A stretch of DNA of 32,404 bases from Nostoc sp. UHCC 0702 (GTDB lineage Bacteria; Cyanobacteriota; Cyanobacteriia; Cyanobacteriales; Nostocaceae). Shown piece by piece: positions 15,610 to 24,489 of this stretch. The stretch's first letter is position 1. Each line of letters begins with the position of its first letter. The DNA lies in the NCBI GenBank assembly GCA_017164015.1, contig CP071065.1, forward strand, positions 8,555,001 to 8,587,404, written 5' to 3'. The position numbers and the translations under genes were made by a program. The notes under the pieces were generated by a model that did no database searches, was not told the origin of the DNA, and saw nothing but the letters and a program-made list of their open reading frames with translations.

Positions 15610-16998
15610 ATGACTCGACAATTGATGAAATGGCCTTTCCAAGGAAAATGGATTGCAGCAGGGTTTGGTTTAACCTTGTTATTTATGGGACTAGTTATCT
15701 TCGCTTCATTTAATAACACAAATGAAATCCAACAAGGTGCTAATCAAGTACAAGATACTTATCAAACCCTTAATACTTTGACAAATTTTACTGCGGCAAT
15801 GACTAGTGCAGAATCAGCGCGGCGTGGGTATATTTTTTTGGGTAATCGAGAAGATTTACAGCGTTATCAAAATGAAGTGATAAATATGCAGTCTGAACTT
15901 AGGCTGTTAAAGCAACAGATACATCCTACTAGTTCGATTCAGCAACAGCGATTGGCAAAATTGAACTCATTGGTAAGTCAAAGATTAGCTCTTTTAGAAA
16001 AATCAATAAAACTTTATCAAAAAGATAAAACAGCATTACAAACCCAAACTAATATTACCGATCGCAGCGTCAAACTCCGAGAAGAAATTATGACTGCGAT
16101 CGCAGATATTACAGTTGAAGAAAAACGTTATCTGCAAAACTCGCTAGACCAATCAGAATATAATATAAACTTACGAATTTTCATAGAAATACTAGGAACT
16201 ATTTTAAGCCTTGTAGTAATTTTGATTTTAGGTATCATCCTGGAGCGCCAATGGATAAAACGCGAACAACTTGAATCTTTAAAATCTTCTCTCGCTCAAG
16301 AAAAAAAACTGGGAGAACTCAAAATTGAATTGTTTTCTATGATTTCTCATGAATTTCGTACACCTTTGAGTGTAATTTTACTTTCATCTCAATTATTAAA
16401 AGAGATTCTTACAGAGTTAGTAGATGAAAAGCAATTAAAAAATCTCTATCGCATTCAATCTTCAGCAAAATTAATGAATCATCTGTTAACAGATATATTG
16501 ACTTTAACTAGAGCAGAAGCTGGTAAACTAGATTACAAACCTCATTTGATAAATATAGAAAACTTTTGTTTAAATTTGGTGGAAGATTTACAGCTTTTTG
16601 GCATTACACCACACTCGATTGAATTTCTGAATAATGGTAAATGTTTTCGTGCCAATCTAGACGAAAAATTGCTGTACTCTATTCTGAGTAATTTGCTATT
16701 AAATGCAATTAAATATTCAACAAATACAGAAAAAATATACTTAATTTTAAACTCTGAGCCAGAAGCTATTTTCTTCCAAGTGATAGATAAAGGAATAGGT
16801 ATCCCACCAGTAGAACAGCCAAAAATTTATGAGCCTTTCTATAGATGTCAAAATGTTGAAAACATTGTGGGTACCGGACTAGGATTAGCAGTTGTCAAAA
16901 AATGTGTAGAACGCCATCAAGGAGAAATTATTGTGGAGAGTCAAGTAGGAATAGGAACAACATTTACTGTCAAAATTCCTCATCTGATTAAAAGTTAA
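15610..16998 (+). CDS. CHASE3-domain membrane histidine kinase
   Basis: A 462-residue sensor kinase in the cytoplasmic membrane. TM1 is at about 13-33 and TM2 at about 190-211. Between them lies a periplasmic helical region of about 150 residues with the CHASE3 pattern (NFTAAMTSAESARRGYIFLGN). HisKA has H247 in FSMISHEFRTPLS, and HATPase_c has LSNLLLNAIKYS, DKGIGIP and GTGLGLAVVKK. There is no HAMP or PAS domain between TM2 and the kinase core; a short charged linker replaces it. The ligand of CHASE3 is unknown in general. The divergent OmpR-type regulator at 15457 is the likely partner, so autoregulation from the shared interval is plausible. Confidence 0.93.
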   Translation: MTRQLMKWPFQGKWIAAGFGLTLLFMGLVIFASFNNTNEIQQGANQVQDTYQTLNTLTNFTAAMTSAESARRGYIFLGNREDLQRYQNEVINMQSELRLLKQQIHPTSSIQQQRLAKLNSLVSQRLALLEKSIKLYQKDKTALQTQTNITDRSVKLREEIMTAIADITVEEKRYLQNSLDQSEYNINLRIFIEILGTILSLVVILILGIILERQWIKREQLESLKSSLAQEKKLGELKIELFSMISHEFRTPLSVILLSSQLLKEILTELVDEKQLKNLYRIQSSAKLMNHLLTDILTLTRAEAGKLDYKPHLINIENFCLNLVEDLQLFGITPHSIEFLNNGKCFRANLDEKLLYSILSNLLLNAIKYSTNTEKIYLILNSEPEAIFFQVIDKGIGIPPVEQPKIYEPFYRCQNVENIVGTGLGLAVVKKCVERHQGEIIVESQVGIGTTFTVKIPHLIKS

Positions 16999-17023
16999 GC
17001 ACCCGCCAAATCTTGATAATGTT

Positions 17024-17291
17024 TAGGACTTACGCGCATTGTCATATTTTTTTCTTTGTGGGTTGTCAAAAGTGAGCCAGCGCGGCCAAGAGGGGGTTTC
17101 CACGCCAGTTCCTACAACGGAGGGAACCTCCGCAACGGACTGGCTCCCCATGAGCGACTGGCGTTAGCGAAGCGGTAGCGACGAAGGAGCGTCACCCCGA
17201 AGGGGTCAATAGTCAATAGTCCAAAAATCAAGGTTTTTTTATCCTTGGCTCTTGACTATTGACTGCCATCGCAGAAAATATGTGTGCCAGT
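17024..17291. mobile_element. Decayed MITE-like element, family B, with a nested repeat
   Basis: It begins TAGGACTTACGCGCATTGT, as does the intact copy at 21452, and shares its internal TCAATAGTC-type block and the GAAAATATSTGTGCCAG segment near the other end. The terminal GCGTAAGTCC is missing. Relative to the intact copy it carries about 139 extra bp (about 17067-17205) of a dispersed GC-rich repeat containing GCGTTAGCGAAGCGGTAGCG. The rest of the interval 16999-17452 shows no gene. Confidence 0.65.
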
Positions 17292-17452
17292 TTATCATTT
17301 TAGATTTGACTTGGCTTTAATTTTTTGCATAACAAGTAGTTTGGCGATCGCAGCAAGTAATATCCTACCTATAAGTGCTTTAGAATTAAGGAGAGAGAAT
17401 CGCTAGGCACAGAGAGAAGGAGACATGCTTAACTGAACTGTATTGCGTTTTG

Positions 17453-17809
17453 TTAGGTTGTTTGAATGCGCCGAAGGAACTCAATATTTAGTTCTAACTT
17501 CTCTCCTAACCACAGAGCATGTTTTGTGTGGTCTGCGACATCATCGCCAGTGGAAGGGTGAACTAAAATATCCAACCCCTGACGATTAAGCATTAACCAA
17601 GGAACGACCTTGGCAAACTGATCTGATAAAAATGCAACTTGATACATTGCTTTTGGGTGTGGGCCGATGGGGTTATCATGCCAACGCCCTAGTTGCACGT
17701 CAAAGCCAGCGCCTAATTCTTCCCGTATACGCGCAGCTGCATCACGACTGGCGGTATCGTAGTAAATATGAGCATGAAAGTTATTGATCTCGATAGTATC
17801 TTGTTTCAT
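17453..17809 (-). CDS. DOPA 4,5-dioxygenase family protein
   Basis: A 118-residue protein of the small extradiol DOPA-dioxygenase-like family, found in fungi, plants (distant) and many bacteria including cyanobacteria. Family marks are FHAHIYYD near the N-terminus, the HPKAMYQVAF strand and LVHPSTGDDVADHTKHALWLGE, which hold the conserved histidines expected to bind iron. Cleavage of a catechol ring is the family reaction; the natural substrate here is unknown. The open frame extends to a GTG at 17824, but ATG 17809 has a GGAG about 8 bases upstream and gives the better start. It stands alone on the minus strand between a repeat-rich interval and a G-rich array. Confidence 0.87.
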   Translation of the reverse strand: MKQDTIEINNFHAHIYYDTASRDAAARIREELGAGFDVQLGRWHDNPIGPHPKAMYQVAFLSDQFAKVVPWLMLNRQGLDILVHPSTGDDVADHTKHALWLGEKLELNIEFLRRIQTT

Positions 17810-17865
17810 CGCTCTTATCTCCACTTTTGACTCTCAACTCAAATATATAACGAACGAGGTTAAAT

Positions 17866-17937
17866 GAGGGGCAGGGGGGCAGGGGGCAGGGAAGCAGGGG
17901 GGCAGGGGGGCAGGGAAGCAGGGGGGCAGGGGAGAAG
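17866..17937. repeat. G-rich repeat (GGGGGGCA / GGGAAGCA units)
   Basis: A purine-rich array of octamer-like units such as GGGGGGCA and GGGAAGCA on the + strand, with many runs of four or more G. It lies between the divergent starts of the dioxygenase-like gene (17809) and the CHASE2 kinase (18117). Runs of this kind can form G-quadruplexes, which here is inference. Confidence 0.9.
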
Positions 17938-18116
17938 TTGGTATAAAATTGCCTGTTAAAATTCCCCAGTCCCCATTGCCCAATACGATCGCTTCAAACC
18001 TGCAAGTAAATTGCTAAATTAATATAGAGCTTGGTTAAATAACCGTTAACGCTCAGTCTGGCACTTTTGTTTGAGAACACCAACATTTATTAACTTCAAG
18101 CTACCGCTGCAACGCT

Positions 18117-20336
18117 GTGATTAATGGAATATTAGAAAAACTCCGAGGCGCGTTGACAATAGATTTGGGTTATCGTGACACTTCTGGTAATAAAAATTGG
18201 TTGCCAATTATTTTGGTTACGAGTTTGGGTGTCACTGCTTTGGTATGGGGCATTAGGGAACTGAAATGGTTGCAGTCTTGGGAATTAAAAGCTTACGATC
18301 AAATGCTGCGATCGCGACCAGTGGAGCCTCCCGATCCGCGGCTTTTATTGGTTACAATTACTGAAGAAGATATAGCGCGAGAAAAATGGCCGCTGTCGGA
18401 TACTAAAATTAATCAGCTATTAGCAAAATTAGAGTCTTATCAACCGCGTGTCATTGGTTTAAATATTTATAGACCAGAACAAACAAATTTTGCGGCTGGA
18501 CTGAAGAATCCAAATAACATTATCGGCACTTGTTTGTTAAGCAGCATGGGCAGAAGTGAAATTCCACCGCCGCCTAACTTCTCCCAAGATAATATAGGTT
18601 ATGCTGATTTGATTCCTGATAACCAGGAAGACCAAATTGTCCGCCGCAGTTTGTTATTTTCGGAATCTACAGATAGCAAATGTACAACTAAATTCTCATT
18701 TGCGGCTTTATTAGCAATCACTTATCTGGAAAAACAAGGTTTGGTAATAGATTTTCCTGATCAAGACAATTTCCATCTGGGTAAAACTTACTTCCAAACG
18801 CTTAAACCAAATTCAGGTAGCTACAAAAATCTAGATGCGGCTGGGTATCAATTACTATTAAATTACCGCCATCCTGAACGCTTAGCCCAGCAGGTAACTC
18901 TTACACAAGTCCTCAACAATCAATTCAACCCTAATTGGGTAAAAGACAAACTTGTAATTATCGGCACAACAGCTGCCAGCCTACATCCTGGTTTATACAC
19001 TCCTTATAGTGCTTCACCACAGCAACCAGCAAGAATGCCTACTGTGTTTTTACATGCAGAGATAGCAAGTCAACTACTCAGTACTGTGCTGGATGGGCGG
19101 TCTTTGATTTGGTACTGGGATGACTGGGCGGAACTGTTGTGGATATGGAGTTGGTCACTGGTTGGTAGTATTTTAGCATGGCAGTTGCGACATCCTTTGT
19201 TACTGCTAGTAGTTGGGGGTACAACCCTAGCTAGCTTGGTGGGGATATGCGCTGGTTTGTTTCTGCAAGCTGGGTGGGTGCCATTAATTCCCTCAGCGAT
19301 CGCTTTAGTTATTAGTGGTGTCGGTGTCATGGTTTACACCACATACCAGACTCAGAAACAAACTCAATTAATTATACTGCAAGTTGAGCAACAAAAAGAA
19401 GCGATCGCCCAGCTAAATGTTCTTTTAAAAGAATCTACAATTACCCCAGACAAAACTACAGTTAGTGATATACATTTTCACACTGAATCTACACCAACGA
19501 TACCAGCAAAAAGAACTGGTGACTTGCTTTTGGCTGGACGCTACCAAATATCTCAAATTCTTGGTGCTGGTGGATTTGGTCGCACTTATTTAGCACAAGA
19601 TACTCAGCGACCAGGTAATCCTAATTGTGTAGTTAAACAATTAATGCCGGCACGTCGGGATACAAGATTTTTGCAAGTTGCGAGAAGGTTATTTAAGACT
19701 GAAGCAGAGATTTTACAAATTTTGGGTAAACATGATCAAATTCCGGCATTGCTGGCTTATTTTGAAGATAATCAAGAATTTTATTTAGTTCAAGAATATA
19801 TTTCTGGACATACTTTAGGTGAGGAATTATCACCCGCACAAAATGCCCACAGTGAATCTTTTGTGATTAACATGCTCAAAGGAGTTTTAGAAGTTCTAGC
19901 ATTTGTGCATGAACATAGCGTCATTCATCGGGATATCAAACCAACTAATGTTATTAGAGCCGTTGCAGATAATCGACTAGTATTAATAGATTTTGGTGCT
20001 GTCAAGTTGATGCAACCACCTAGTAGCGAAGAAACAGAATTAGCAACAGTAGCCATCGGCACGCGTGGTTATGCACCTCCAGAACAAATGGCTGGTCATC
20101 CCCGCTTGTCTAGCGATATATACGCTTTAGGGATGATGGGTATTCAAGCTATTACTGGAATACCACCCCAAGAACTCCAGCCAGACCCAGAGACGGGTAA
20201 TATTATGTGGCGACAAACAACACAAGTTAGTGAAGAATTAGCAGTAATTTTAGATAAAATGGTGCGCTATCATTTTAGCGATCGCTACCAATCAGCCGCC
20301 GCAGTTTTACAAGATTTAAAACATATAATTGAATGA
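18117..20336 (+). CDS. CHASE2-domain serine/threonine protein kinase
   Basis: A 739-residue membrane kinase with reversed sensor layout. An N-terminal TM lies at about 28-46. An extracytoplasmic CHASE2 domain (about 50-325) carries the typical LKAYDQMLRSRP opening and LVIIGTTA near its end. Three further membrane helices lie at about 338-410, then a coiled linker. The eukaryotic-type kinase domain spans about 473-739: LGAGGFGRTYLAQD loop, K507 in CVVKQL, VIHRDIKPTN with catalytic D606, DFG (625-627) and GTRGYAPPEQ, in which PPE stands for APE. All catalytic residues are present. The start is a GTG. The ligand and targets are unknown. An Rpn-like gene follows on the same strand 91 bp later and may be co-transcribed. 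Confidence 0.93.
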   Translation: MINGILEKLRGALTIDLGYRDTSGNKNWLPIILVTSLGVTALVWGIRELKWLQSWELKAYDQMLRSRPVEPPDPRLLLVTITEEDIAREKWPLSDTKINQLLAKLESYQPRVIGLNIYRPEQTNFAAGLKNPNNIIGTCLLSSMGRSEIPPPPNFSQDNIGYADLIPDNQEDQIVRRSLLFSESTDSKCTTKFSFAALLAITYLEKQGLVIDFPDQDNFHLGKTYFQTLKPNSGSYKNLDAAGYQLLLNYRHPERLAQQVTLTQVLNNQFNPNWVKDKLVIIGTTAASLHPGLYTPYSASPQQPARMPTVFLHAEIASQLLSTVLDGRSLIWYWDDWAELLWIWSWSLVGSILAWQLRHPLLLLVVGGTTLASLVGICAGLFLQAGWVPLIPSAIALVISGVGVMVYTTYQTQKQTQLIILQVEQQKEAIAQLNVLLKESTITPDKTTVSDIHFHTESTPTIPAKRTGDLLLAGRYQISQILGAGGFGRTYLAQDTQRPGNPNCVVKQLMPARRDTRFLQVARRLFKTEAEILQILGKHDQIPALLAYFEDNQEFYLVQEYISGHTLGEELSPAQNAHSESFVINMLKGVLEVLAFVHEHSVIHRDIKPTNVIRAVADNRLVLIDFGAVKLMQPPSSEETELATVAIGTRGYAPPEQMAGHPRLSSDIYALGMMGIQAITGIPPQELQPDPETGNIMWRQTTQVSEELAVILDKMVRYHFSDRYQSAAAVLQDLKHIIE

Positions 20337-20427
20337 TATTATATCTGTTGAAATAACCATAATAACTCCACTTTTACTCCTACTCCCCTCCTCGCTTGCG
20401 GGGAGGGGTGCTTTTAATATATATAAC

Positions 20428-21315
20428 ATGACAAGATTTATTCACGATCAATTTGCTAAAGACTATCTGGAAGAATTACTTAAACCCTATGGGGAAGTAC
20501 AAGCAGCAAGCCGCGTTGCCGGAGAAGTTCGAGAAATTGATGTTTTATTTTCTCCTTCACCAGCACAAAGTGCCAATTTAGAAATACTTGGTTTATTAGG
20601 AAGATTTGCAATTACACCTGCAATTCTTGAACCATTCCGTAACCCCGCCTCAAAAGAAGAAATTTGTGATTGTTTGTTGAAGTTATTAGAAGTCAGAGGT
20701 GCATTGCAACGAGAATCAAATCGAAATAATACTTCTGTTTCAGAGTCAATAATACCTAAATTATGGATTCTTACACCAACAGCATCAGTAACACTGTTGT
20801 CAGGATTCGGTGCAACAGAAGCCGCAGATTGGCTACCGGGAGTACATATTCTAGCAGAGTATTTGCGAACAGCGATCGTGGCGATTCATCAATTACCACG
20901 TACTCAAGAAACACTATGGTTAAGAATTCTCGGTCGAGGAAGAGTGCAAAGACAGGCAATTGATGAATTAGAAGCACTCCCCTCAAATCACCCGTTTCGG
21001 AAAATAACGCTAGAATTGCTTTATAACTTGCGACAAAATTTAAGAGTGAATCAAAGTTCAGAAGAGGATGATCGGGAGTTAATTATGCGTTTAGAACCAC
21101 TTTATCAACAAGACAGAGAACAAGCCAAACAACAAGGGATTAAGCAAGGGGAACGCCTTGTTGTCGAAAACTTACTACAAGTTCGCTTTGGTTTATTAGA
21201 TAATGAGCTTCAAGCAATTATTGAACCATTATTAGCTTTACCGCCAGAAGAATTTACCCCATTACTCATGCAGTTATCACGAGAGGAATTAATTGCTAGA
21301 TTTACTAGACATTAG
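20428..21315 (+). CDS. Rpn/DUF4351-like PD-(D/E)XK family protein
   Basis: A 295-residue protein like those in cyanobacteria often labelled Rpn-family or, misleadingly, flagellar assembly protein H. The N-terminal region MTRFIHDQFAKDYLEELLKPYGEV, then VAGEVREIDVLFSP, resembles the opening of Rpn-type nuclease folds. The middle (100-200) is of no known type to me. The C-terminal part has a charged helix (QQDREQAKQQGIKQGERLVVENLLQVRFG), then LLALPPEEFTPLLMQLSREEL, similar to DUF4351-like tails. The frame opens at 20329, but the first 33 residues run through a hairpin repeat, and ATG 20428 gives the family-like N-terminus. Nuclease activity is not shown by the sequence. Confidence 0.65.
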   Translation: MTRFIHDQFAKDYLEELLKPYGEVQAASRVAGEVREIDVLFSPSPAQSANLEILGLLGRFAITPAILEPFRNPASKEEICDCLLKLLEVRGALQRESNRNNTSVSESIIPKLWILTPTASVTLLSGFGATEAADWLPGVHILAEYLRTAIVAIHQLPRTQETLWLRILGRGRVQRQAIDELEALPSNHPFRKITLELLYNLRQNLRVNQSSEEDDRELIMRLEPLYQQDREQAKQQGIKQGERLVVENLLQVRFGLLDNELQAIIEPLLALPPEEFTPLLMQLSREELIARFTRH

Positions 21316-21356
21316 ATTGATGAATTGGAAGCACTTTCCTCAAATCACGCATTTCG
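21316..21356 (+). pseudogene. Fragment duplicating part of the preceding gene
   Basis: 41 bp starting directly after the stop of the Rpn-like gene match bases 20959-20999 inside that gene at 36 of 41 positions (ATTGATGAATT(A/G)GAAGCACT...). It is a remnant of a second copy or a partial duplication, with no open frame. The following 90 bp show nothing further that I recognise. Confidence 0.7.
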
Positions 21357-21451
21357 TAGCAATTGAGAGAGATTAAGGAAAAATAACTCCTAACTCTTAA
21401 CTGAGGACTCAGCACTTTTAAGACAAATACAAGATTGAATAGTAACAGAAT

Positions 21452-21597
21452 TAGGACTTACGCGCATTGTTATATTTTTTTGTGTGGGTTGTACTGGTTC
21501 AATAGTCAAAAGTCCAAAAAACCTTGACTATTGACTATTGACTATTGACTATTGACTGCCATTCCAGAAAATATCTGTGCCAGTTGCGTAAGTCCTG
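21452..21597. mobile_element. MITE-like element, family B, intact copy
   Basis: A 146-bp element with ends TAGGACTTACGC and GCGTAAGTCCTG (11 of 12 complementary), flanked on both sides by AGAAT (21447-21451 and 21598-21602), a likely 5-bp target duplication. The interior has four tandem GACTATT-type heptamers and no reading frame. A decayed relative is at 17024. Confidence 0.75.
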
Positions 21598-21777
21598 AGA
21601 ATGTAAGACTTAACAAAAATTAGGGTTTGCTAACTGCTAACTTGGTGAAAAATTCGCCAAAGTAGAGGTAAGAGTTTTTACCTGAGTTTGTCTAACAGCT
21701 AGCTGATGAGATGAATGGCATATCGATGTAGAAAAGCCTTTTAATCCAAAATCCCAAATCTAAAATCCAAAATTATT

Positions 21778-23541
21778 ATGACTCAAATATTTGAAAAACC
21801 AACCCACATCGACCCCTATGTACGTGTTGCTAAACTTGCGGATGTGGAAGCAGCGGGTAGTTTATTAGTTCGGAGTGAAAAACATACCATAGCCTTATTC
21901 TACTCAGACAATCAAGTCTATGCAATTGATAATCGTTGCCCACACATGGGCTTTCCTCTCCACGGCAGCACTTGCAAAGATGGTATTGTAACTTGTCCTT
22001 GGCATTATGCCCGCTTTGACCTTGCTAGCGGAGGAACTTTCGACTCTTGGGCCGATGATGTTCCATCTTTTCCTGTAGAAATCCGTGATGGCGATGTGTG
22101 GGTAAATCTAGCACCGCCTGCTGATGCCCATGCCCACCATTATCAACGTCTTCAGGATGGTTTAGAACAAAGTATTTCCTTAGTGATTGCCAAATCAACG
22201 ATCGCTTTGTTAGATCTGGGTACAGATGCTACTGAACCTTTCCAACTAGGATTGGAATTTGGCACTCGTTACAACAAAGCCGGATGGAATACAGGTTTAA
22301 CCATCCATACCTGCATGATGAATCTGCTACCCTATCTAGACGCAGAAGACAAACCCCGCGCCCTTTTCCAAGGACTTTCGGCGGTAGCTAATGATAGTGC
22401 AGGGGCGCCACCTCATTTTGTGGTTCACCCGTTGCCCAATTCCACCGCTGACTTGCATACTCTTAAAGGCTGGTTCCGTCAGTTTATTGAGGTGCGGGAT
22501 AGTGAAGCAGCCGAAAGGTGTCTAGTATCTGCAATTCAGGTGGGGGCTAATTCCAACCAAATTGCAGATATACTATTCACAGCAGCCACAGACCACCGTT
22601 ACATCGATGTCGGTCATACACTCGACTTTATCAACAAGGCGCTGGAAGCACTCGATGCTGTGGGTTGGCAAAATGCTGAGTCAGTTATAGCTAGTTTAGT
22701 TGGTGGTTTAGCAAACGCTTCCCGCATGGAAGAGTCTAATTCTTGGCGCTATCCTGTGGATTTGGTGGCAATTCTGGACTCTGCCTTTGAACAGTTACCC
22801 ACGGCTTTGGCAACAGGAAGGCTGCAACAAGGAACTTGGTCTGGTAAAGATGAATTAGTACCGATTTTATTGGGAGAAGACCCCCAAGCGATCGCTAATT
22901 CTCTCCTAACTGCCCTACAAACAGGTTGTACTGAAGAGCAATTAGCCAGTGTAGTAACTTACACAGCCGCCCTTCGTGTCGCTCGTTTCCACACCAACAA
23001 CGACTTTGGTGATTGGAATGCAGCCCACCATCCATTCACCTTTGCCAATGCAGTCCATCAAGGATTACGCCGAGTCCCTTCATTGGAACTACTGCGGGGT
23101 GTGTTTGATGCTGCCATGAGCGTATATTTGAATCGTTTTTTAAATGTACCACCAGCAAGACTTCCAGAACCAAAAGAACAAGTTCAAAATCCTGAAGAAT
23201 TGCTGAAGCAACTACCAGATTTATTGGATCGCCAGCAGCAAGTTAATGAGACAGGTAAGTTAGTTGCTAATTATTTATATAGTGGTGGTTCTGCCCAGCG
23301 ACTGATGGCAATGTTGGGTAAAATGATGTTGCGGGAAAACCGCGACTTTCATGTAATCCAAGAAGTAGAAGCAGCTTTTCGCCAATACTCCCTGCTTGGT
23401 CAAACTCCTGCGGGTATTCACATACTAATTGCCGCAGCTAGATATTTAGCAGCACATTCACCAACCATGCGATCGCAAGGGCAAACCTATCAAATCGCCG
23501 ACCGGTTGCACAAAGGCGATCGCTTGTTCGAGGAATCATAA
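21778..23541 (+). CDS. Rieske [2Fe-2S] protein with large C-terminal helical domain
   Basis: A 587-residue protein. The N-terminal Rieske domain (about 13-120) binds a [2Fe-2S] cluster through C54-P-H56 and C73-P-W-H76 (RCPHMGFPLHGSTC and VTCPWHYARFD), in the ferredoxin/oxygenase-type spacing and without the disulfide of cytochrome bc or b6f Rieske proteins. The remaining 460 residues are predicted to be mainly alpha-helical, soluble and without metal motifs that I recognise. No catalytic mononuclear-iron 2-His-carboxylate motif is evident, so a classical ring-hydroxylating oxygenase is unlikely. It stands alone, preceded by a repeat-rich interval. The role is unknown; electron transfer coupled to a partner domain is inference. 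Confidence 0.85.
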   Translation: MTQIFEKPTHIDPYVRVAKLADVEAAGSLLVRSEKHTIALFYSDNQVYAIDNRCPHMGFPLHGSTCKDGIVTCPWHYARFDLASGGTFDSWADDVPSFPVEIRDGDVWVNLAPPADAHAHHYQRLQDGLEQSISLVIAKSTIALLDLGTDATEPFQLGLEFGTRYNKAGWNTGLTIHTCMMNLLPYLDAEDKPRALFQGLSAVANDSAGAPPHFVVHPLPNSTADLHTLKGWFRQFIEVRDSEAAERCLVSAIQVGANSNQIADILFTAATDHRYIDVGHTLDFINKALEALDAVGWQNAESVIASLVGGLANASRMEESNSWRYPVDLVAILDSAFEQLPTALATGRLQQGTWSGKDELVPILLGEDPQAIANSLLTALQTGCTEEQLASVVTYTAALRVARFHTNNDFGDWNAAHHPFTFANAVHQGLRRVPSLELLRGVFDAAMSVYLNRFLNVPPARLPEPKEQVQNPEELLKQLPDLLDRQQQVNETGKLVANYLYSGGSAQRLMAMLGKMMLRENRDFHVIQEVEAAFRQYSLLGQTPAGIHILIAAARYLAAHSPTMRSQGQTYQIADRLHKGDRLFEES

Positions 23542-23565
23542 TACTAATTCGTAATTAGAAACTCA

Positions 23566-23741
23566 TATCATGTCCGCTTGATTATTTATTAAAACCGAAG
23601 AACCCCACCCCGCCAAAGCTATGCTTTGTCTCCCTGCCCCTAATCCCCAGAGGGGGCCCCGAGTTCCCCGTTCACGGGGAGGGGATTAAGGGGTGGGGTG
23701 CAATGACTGTGGGAATCATAACTAATTAACCGGACATGATA
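23566..23741. mobile_element. MITE-like element, family A copy 2
   Basis: A 176-bp element with ends TATCATGTCCG... and, on the other strand, TATCATGTCCGGTTAATTAG, flanked by TCA on both sides (23563-23565, 23742-23744). The core is a GC-rich imperfect hairpin with ACCCCACCCC at 23602 and GGGGTGGGGT at 23690. It lies just past the Rieske gene. Confidence 0.78.
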
Positions 23742-23800
23742 TCAAATGTAATTACGCTTTCCACACTTTGAAAGTGTTGACAGTCATCAGTCAACAGTCA

Positions 23801-24379
23801 TCATTCATTACTAGACTGTGGCTGATGCATACCATGCAGTTTAATAAAACTATCAAAGGCATACCACGCCAACACATACCAAGGAATAATTTCAATTTGC
23901 AAACCTTGCTTCAGCAGTTGTCTCACAGCCAGGATGCTGAGTCCAAAAGGGAAAAGCAAGCGCAAATCAACCGCACCGTCGGTAGCTTGTTCAACTCGTT
24001 TATTCAAGTCAAAAACTGCACCTGACACACCCATCGCTACGTCAGATTTACCCTCGGCAATATCGCCAAAAATAATTCCTAAATCTATTAATGTCGCAAC
24101 CACATTATTCCAGGTGTCATCTTTACCATCATGGTTGATGACAATACTACCCTGGCTAATATTAGTTCGGACTTGAGTAATGTTTGGTTGTGCTTCTAAT
24201 ACATTAGCAATGCGTTGCATTTCCTCTGATTGACGGTGCTGACGAGCAACTCTCAACCGTAATCTTCCTGGGGTATTGCTAACAATTTTTGTAGATATTT
24301 GTTTAGATGGTGTGTTTAAGCTTATTTGCTCCATCACTTTCGGTATCTTGGTGAGAGTACCATGATTATTTGTTAACAT
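23801..24379 (-). CDS. HMA2-like domain protein with C-terminal membrane segment
   Basis: A 192-residue protein, last of the metal-ATPase-associated group. Residues about 28-100 form an HMA2-like ferredoxin fold with the motif NTPGRLRLRVARQH in place of the CxxC metal site of ordinary HMA domains, then QPNITQVRTNISQGSIVINHDG. The middle (100-130) resembles a linker found beside DUF5132-like proteins (IIFGDIAEGKSDVAMGVSGAVFDLNKRV). The C-terminal LRLLFPFGLSILAVRQLLKQ and IIPWYVLAWYAFDSFIKLH are hydrophobic and may form a helical hairpin in the membrane. A GGAGGG precedes the ATG. It is separated from the DUF5132 gene by 338 bp holding a MITE, so co-transcription is uncertain. There are no cysteines at all. 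Confidence 0.82.
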   Translation of the reverse strand: MLTNNHGTLTKIPKVMEQISLNTPSKQISTKIVSNTPGRLRLRVARQHRQSEEMQRIANVLEAQPNITQVRTNISQGSIVINHDGKDDTWNNVVATLIDLGIIFGDIAEGKSDVAMGVSGAVFDLNKRVEQATDGAVDLRLLFPFGLSILAVRQLLKQGLQIEIIPWYVLAWYAFDSFIKLHGMHQPQSSNE

Positions 24380-24398
24380 GCAGCAGCCCTCCGATAAA

Positions 24399-24468
24399 GG
24401 ATGAAGTATGAAGGATGAAGGATGAAGGACAAATTTTTTAAACTTTATCCTTCATCCTTTTTTTTAGT
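24399..24468. repeat. GGATGAA heptamers with an inverted copy and T-run
   Basis: Four GGATGAA-like heptamers are followed by a complementary CCTTCATCC and then eight T on the + strand. The form resembles a + strand terminator, but no + strand gene precedes it closely. It lies in the leader of the HMA2-like gene at 24379. Confidence 0.6.
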
Positions 24469-24489
24469 TATTTGTGAATTGTTATTTAA

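Noticed and set aside
20329..20427. Longer N-terminus for the Rpn-like protein, overlapping the CHASE2 kinase gene
   Set aside because: The 33 added residues come from a CTCCCCTCC/GGGGAGGGG hairpin repeat and do not look like the family; ATG 20428 fits better.
24399..24468. Factor-independent terminator on the + strand
   Set aside because: The stem and T-run look right, but no + strand gene ends nearby, and the stem is made of GGATGAA heptamers, so I list it as a repeat.
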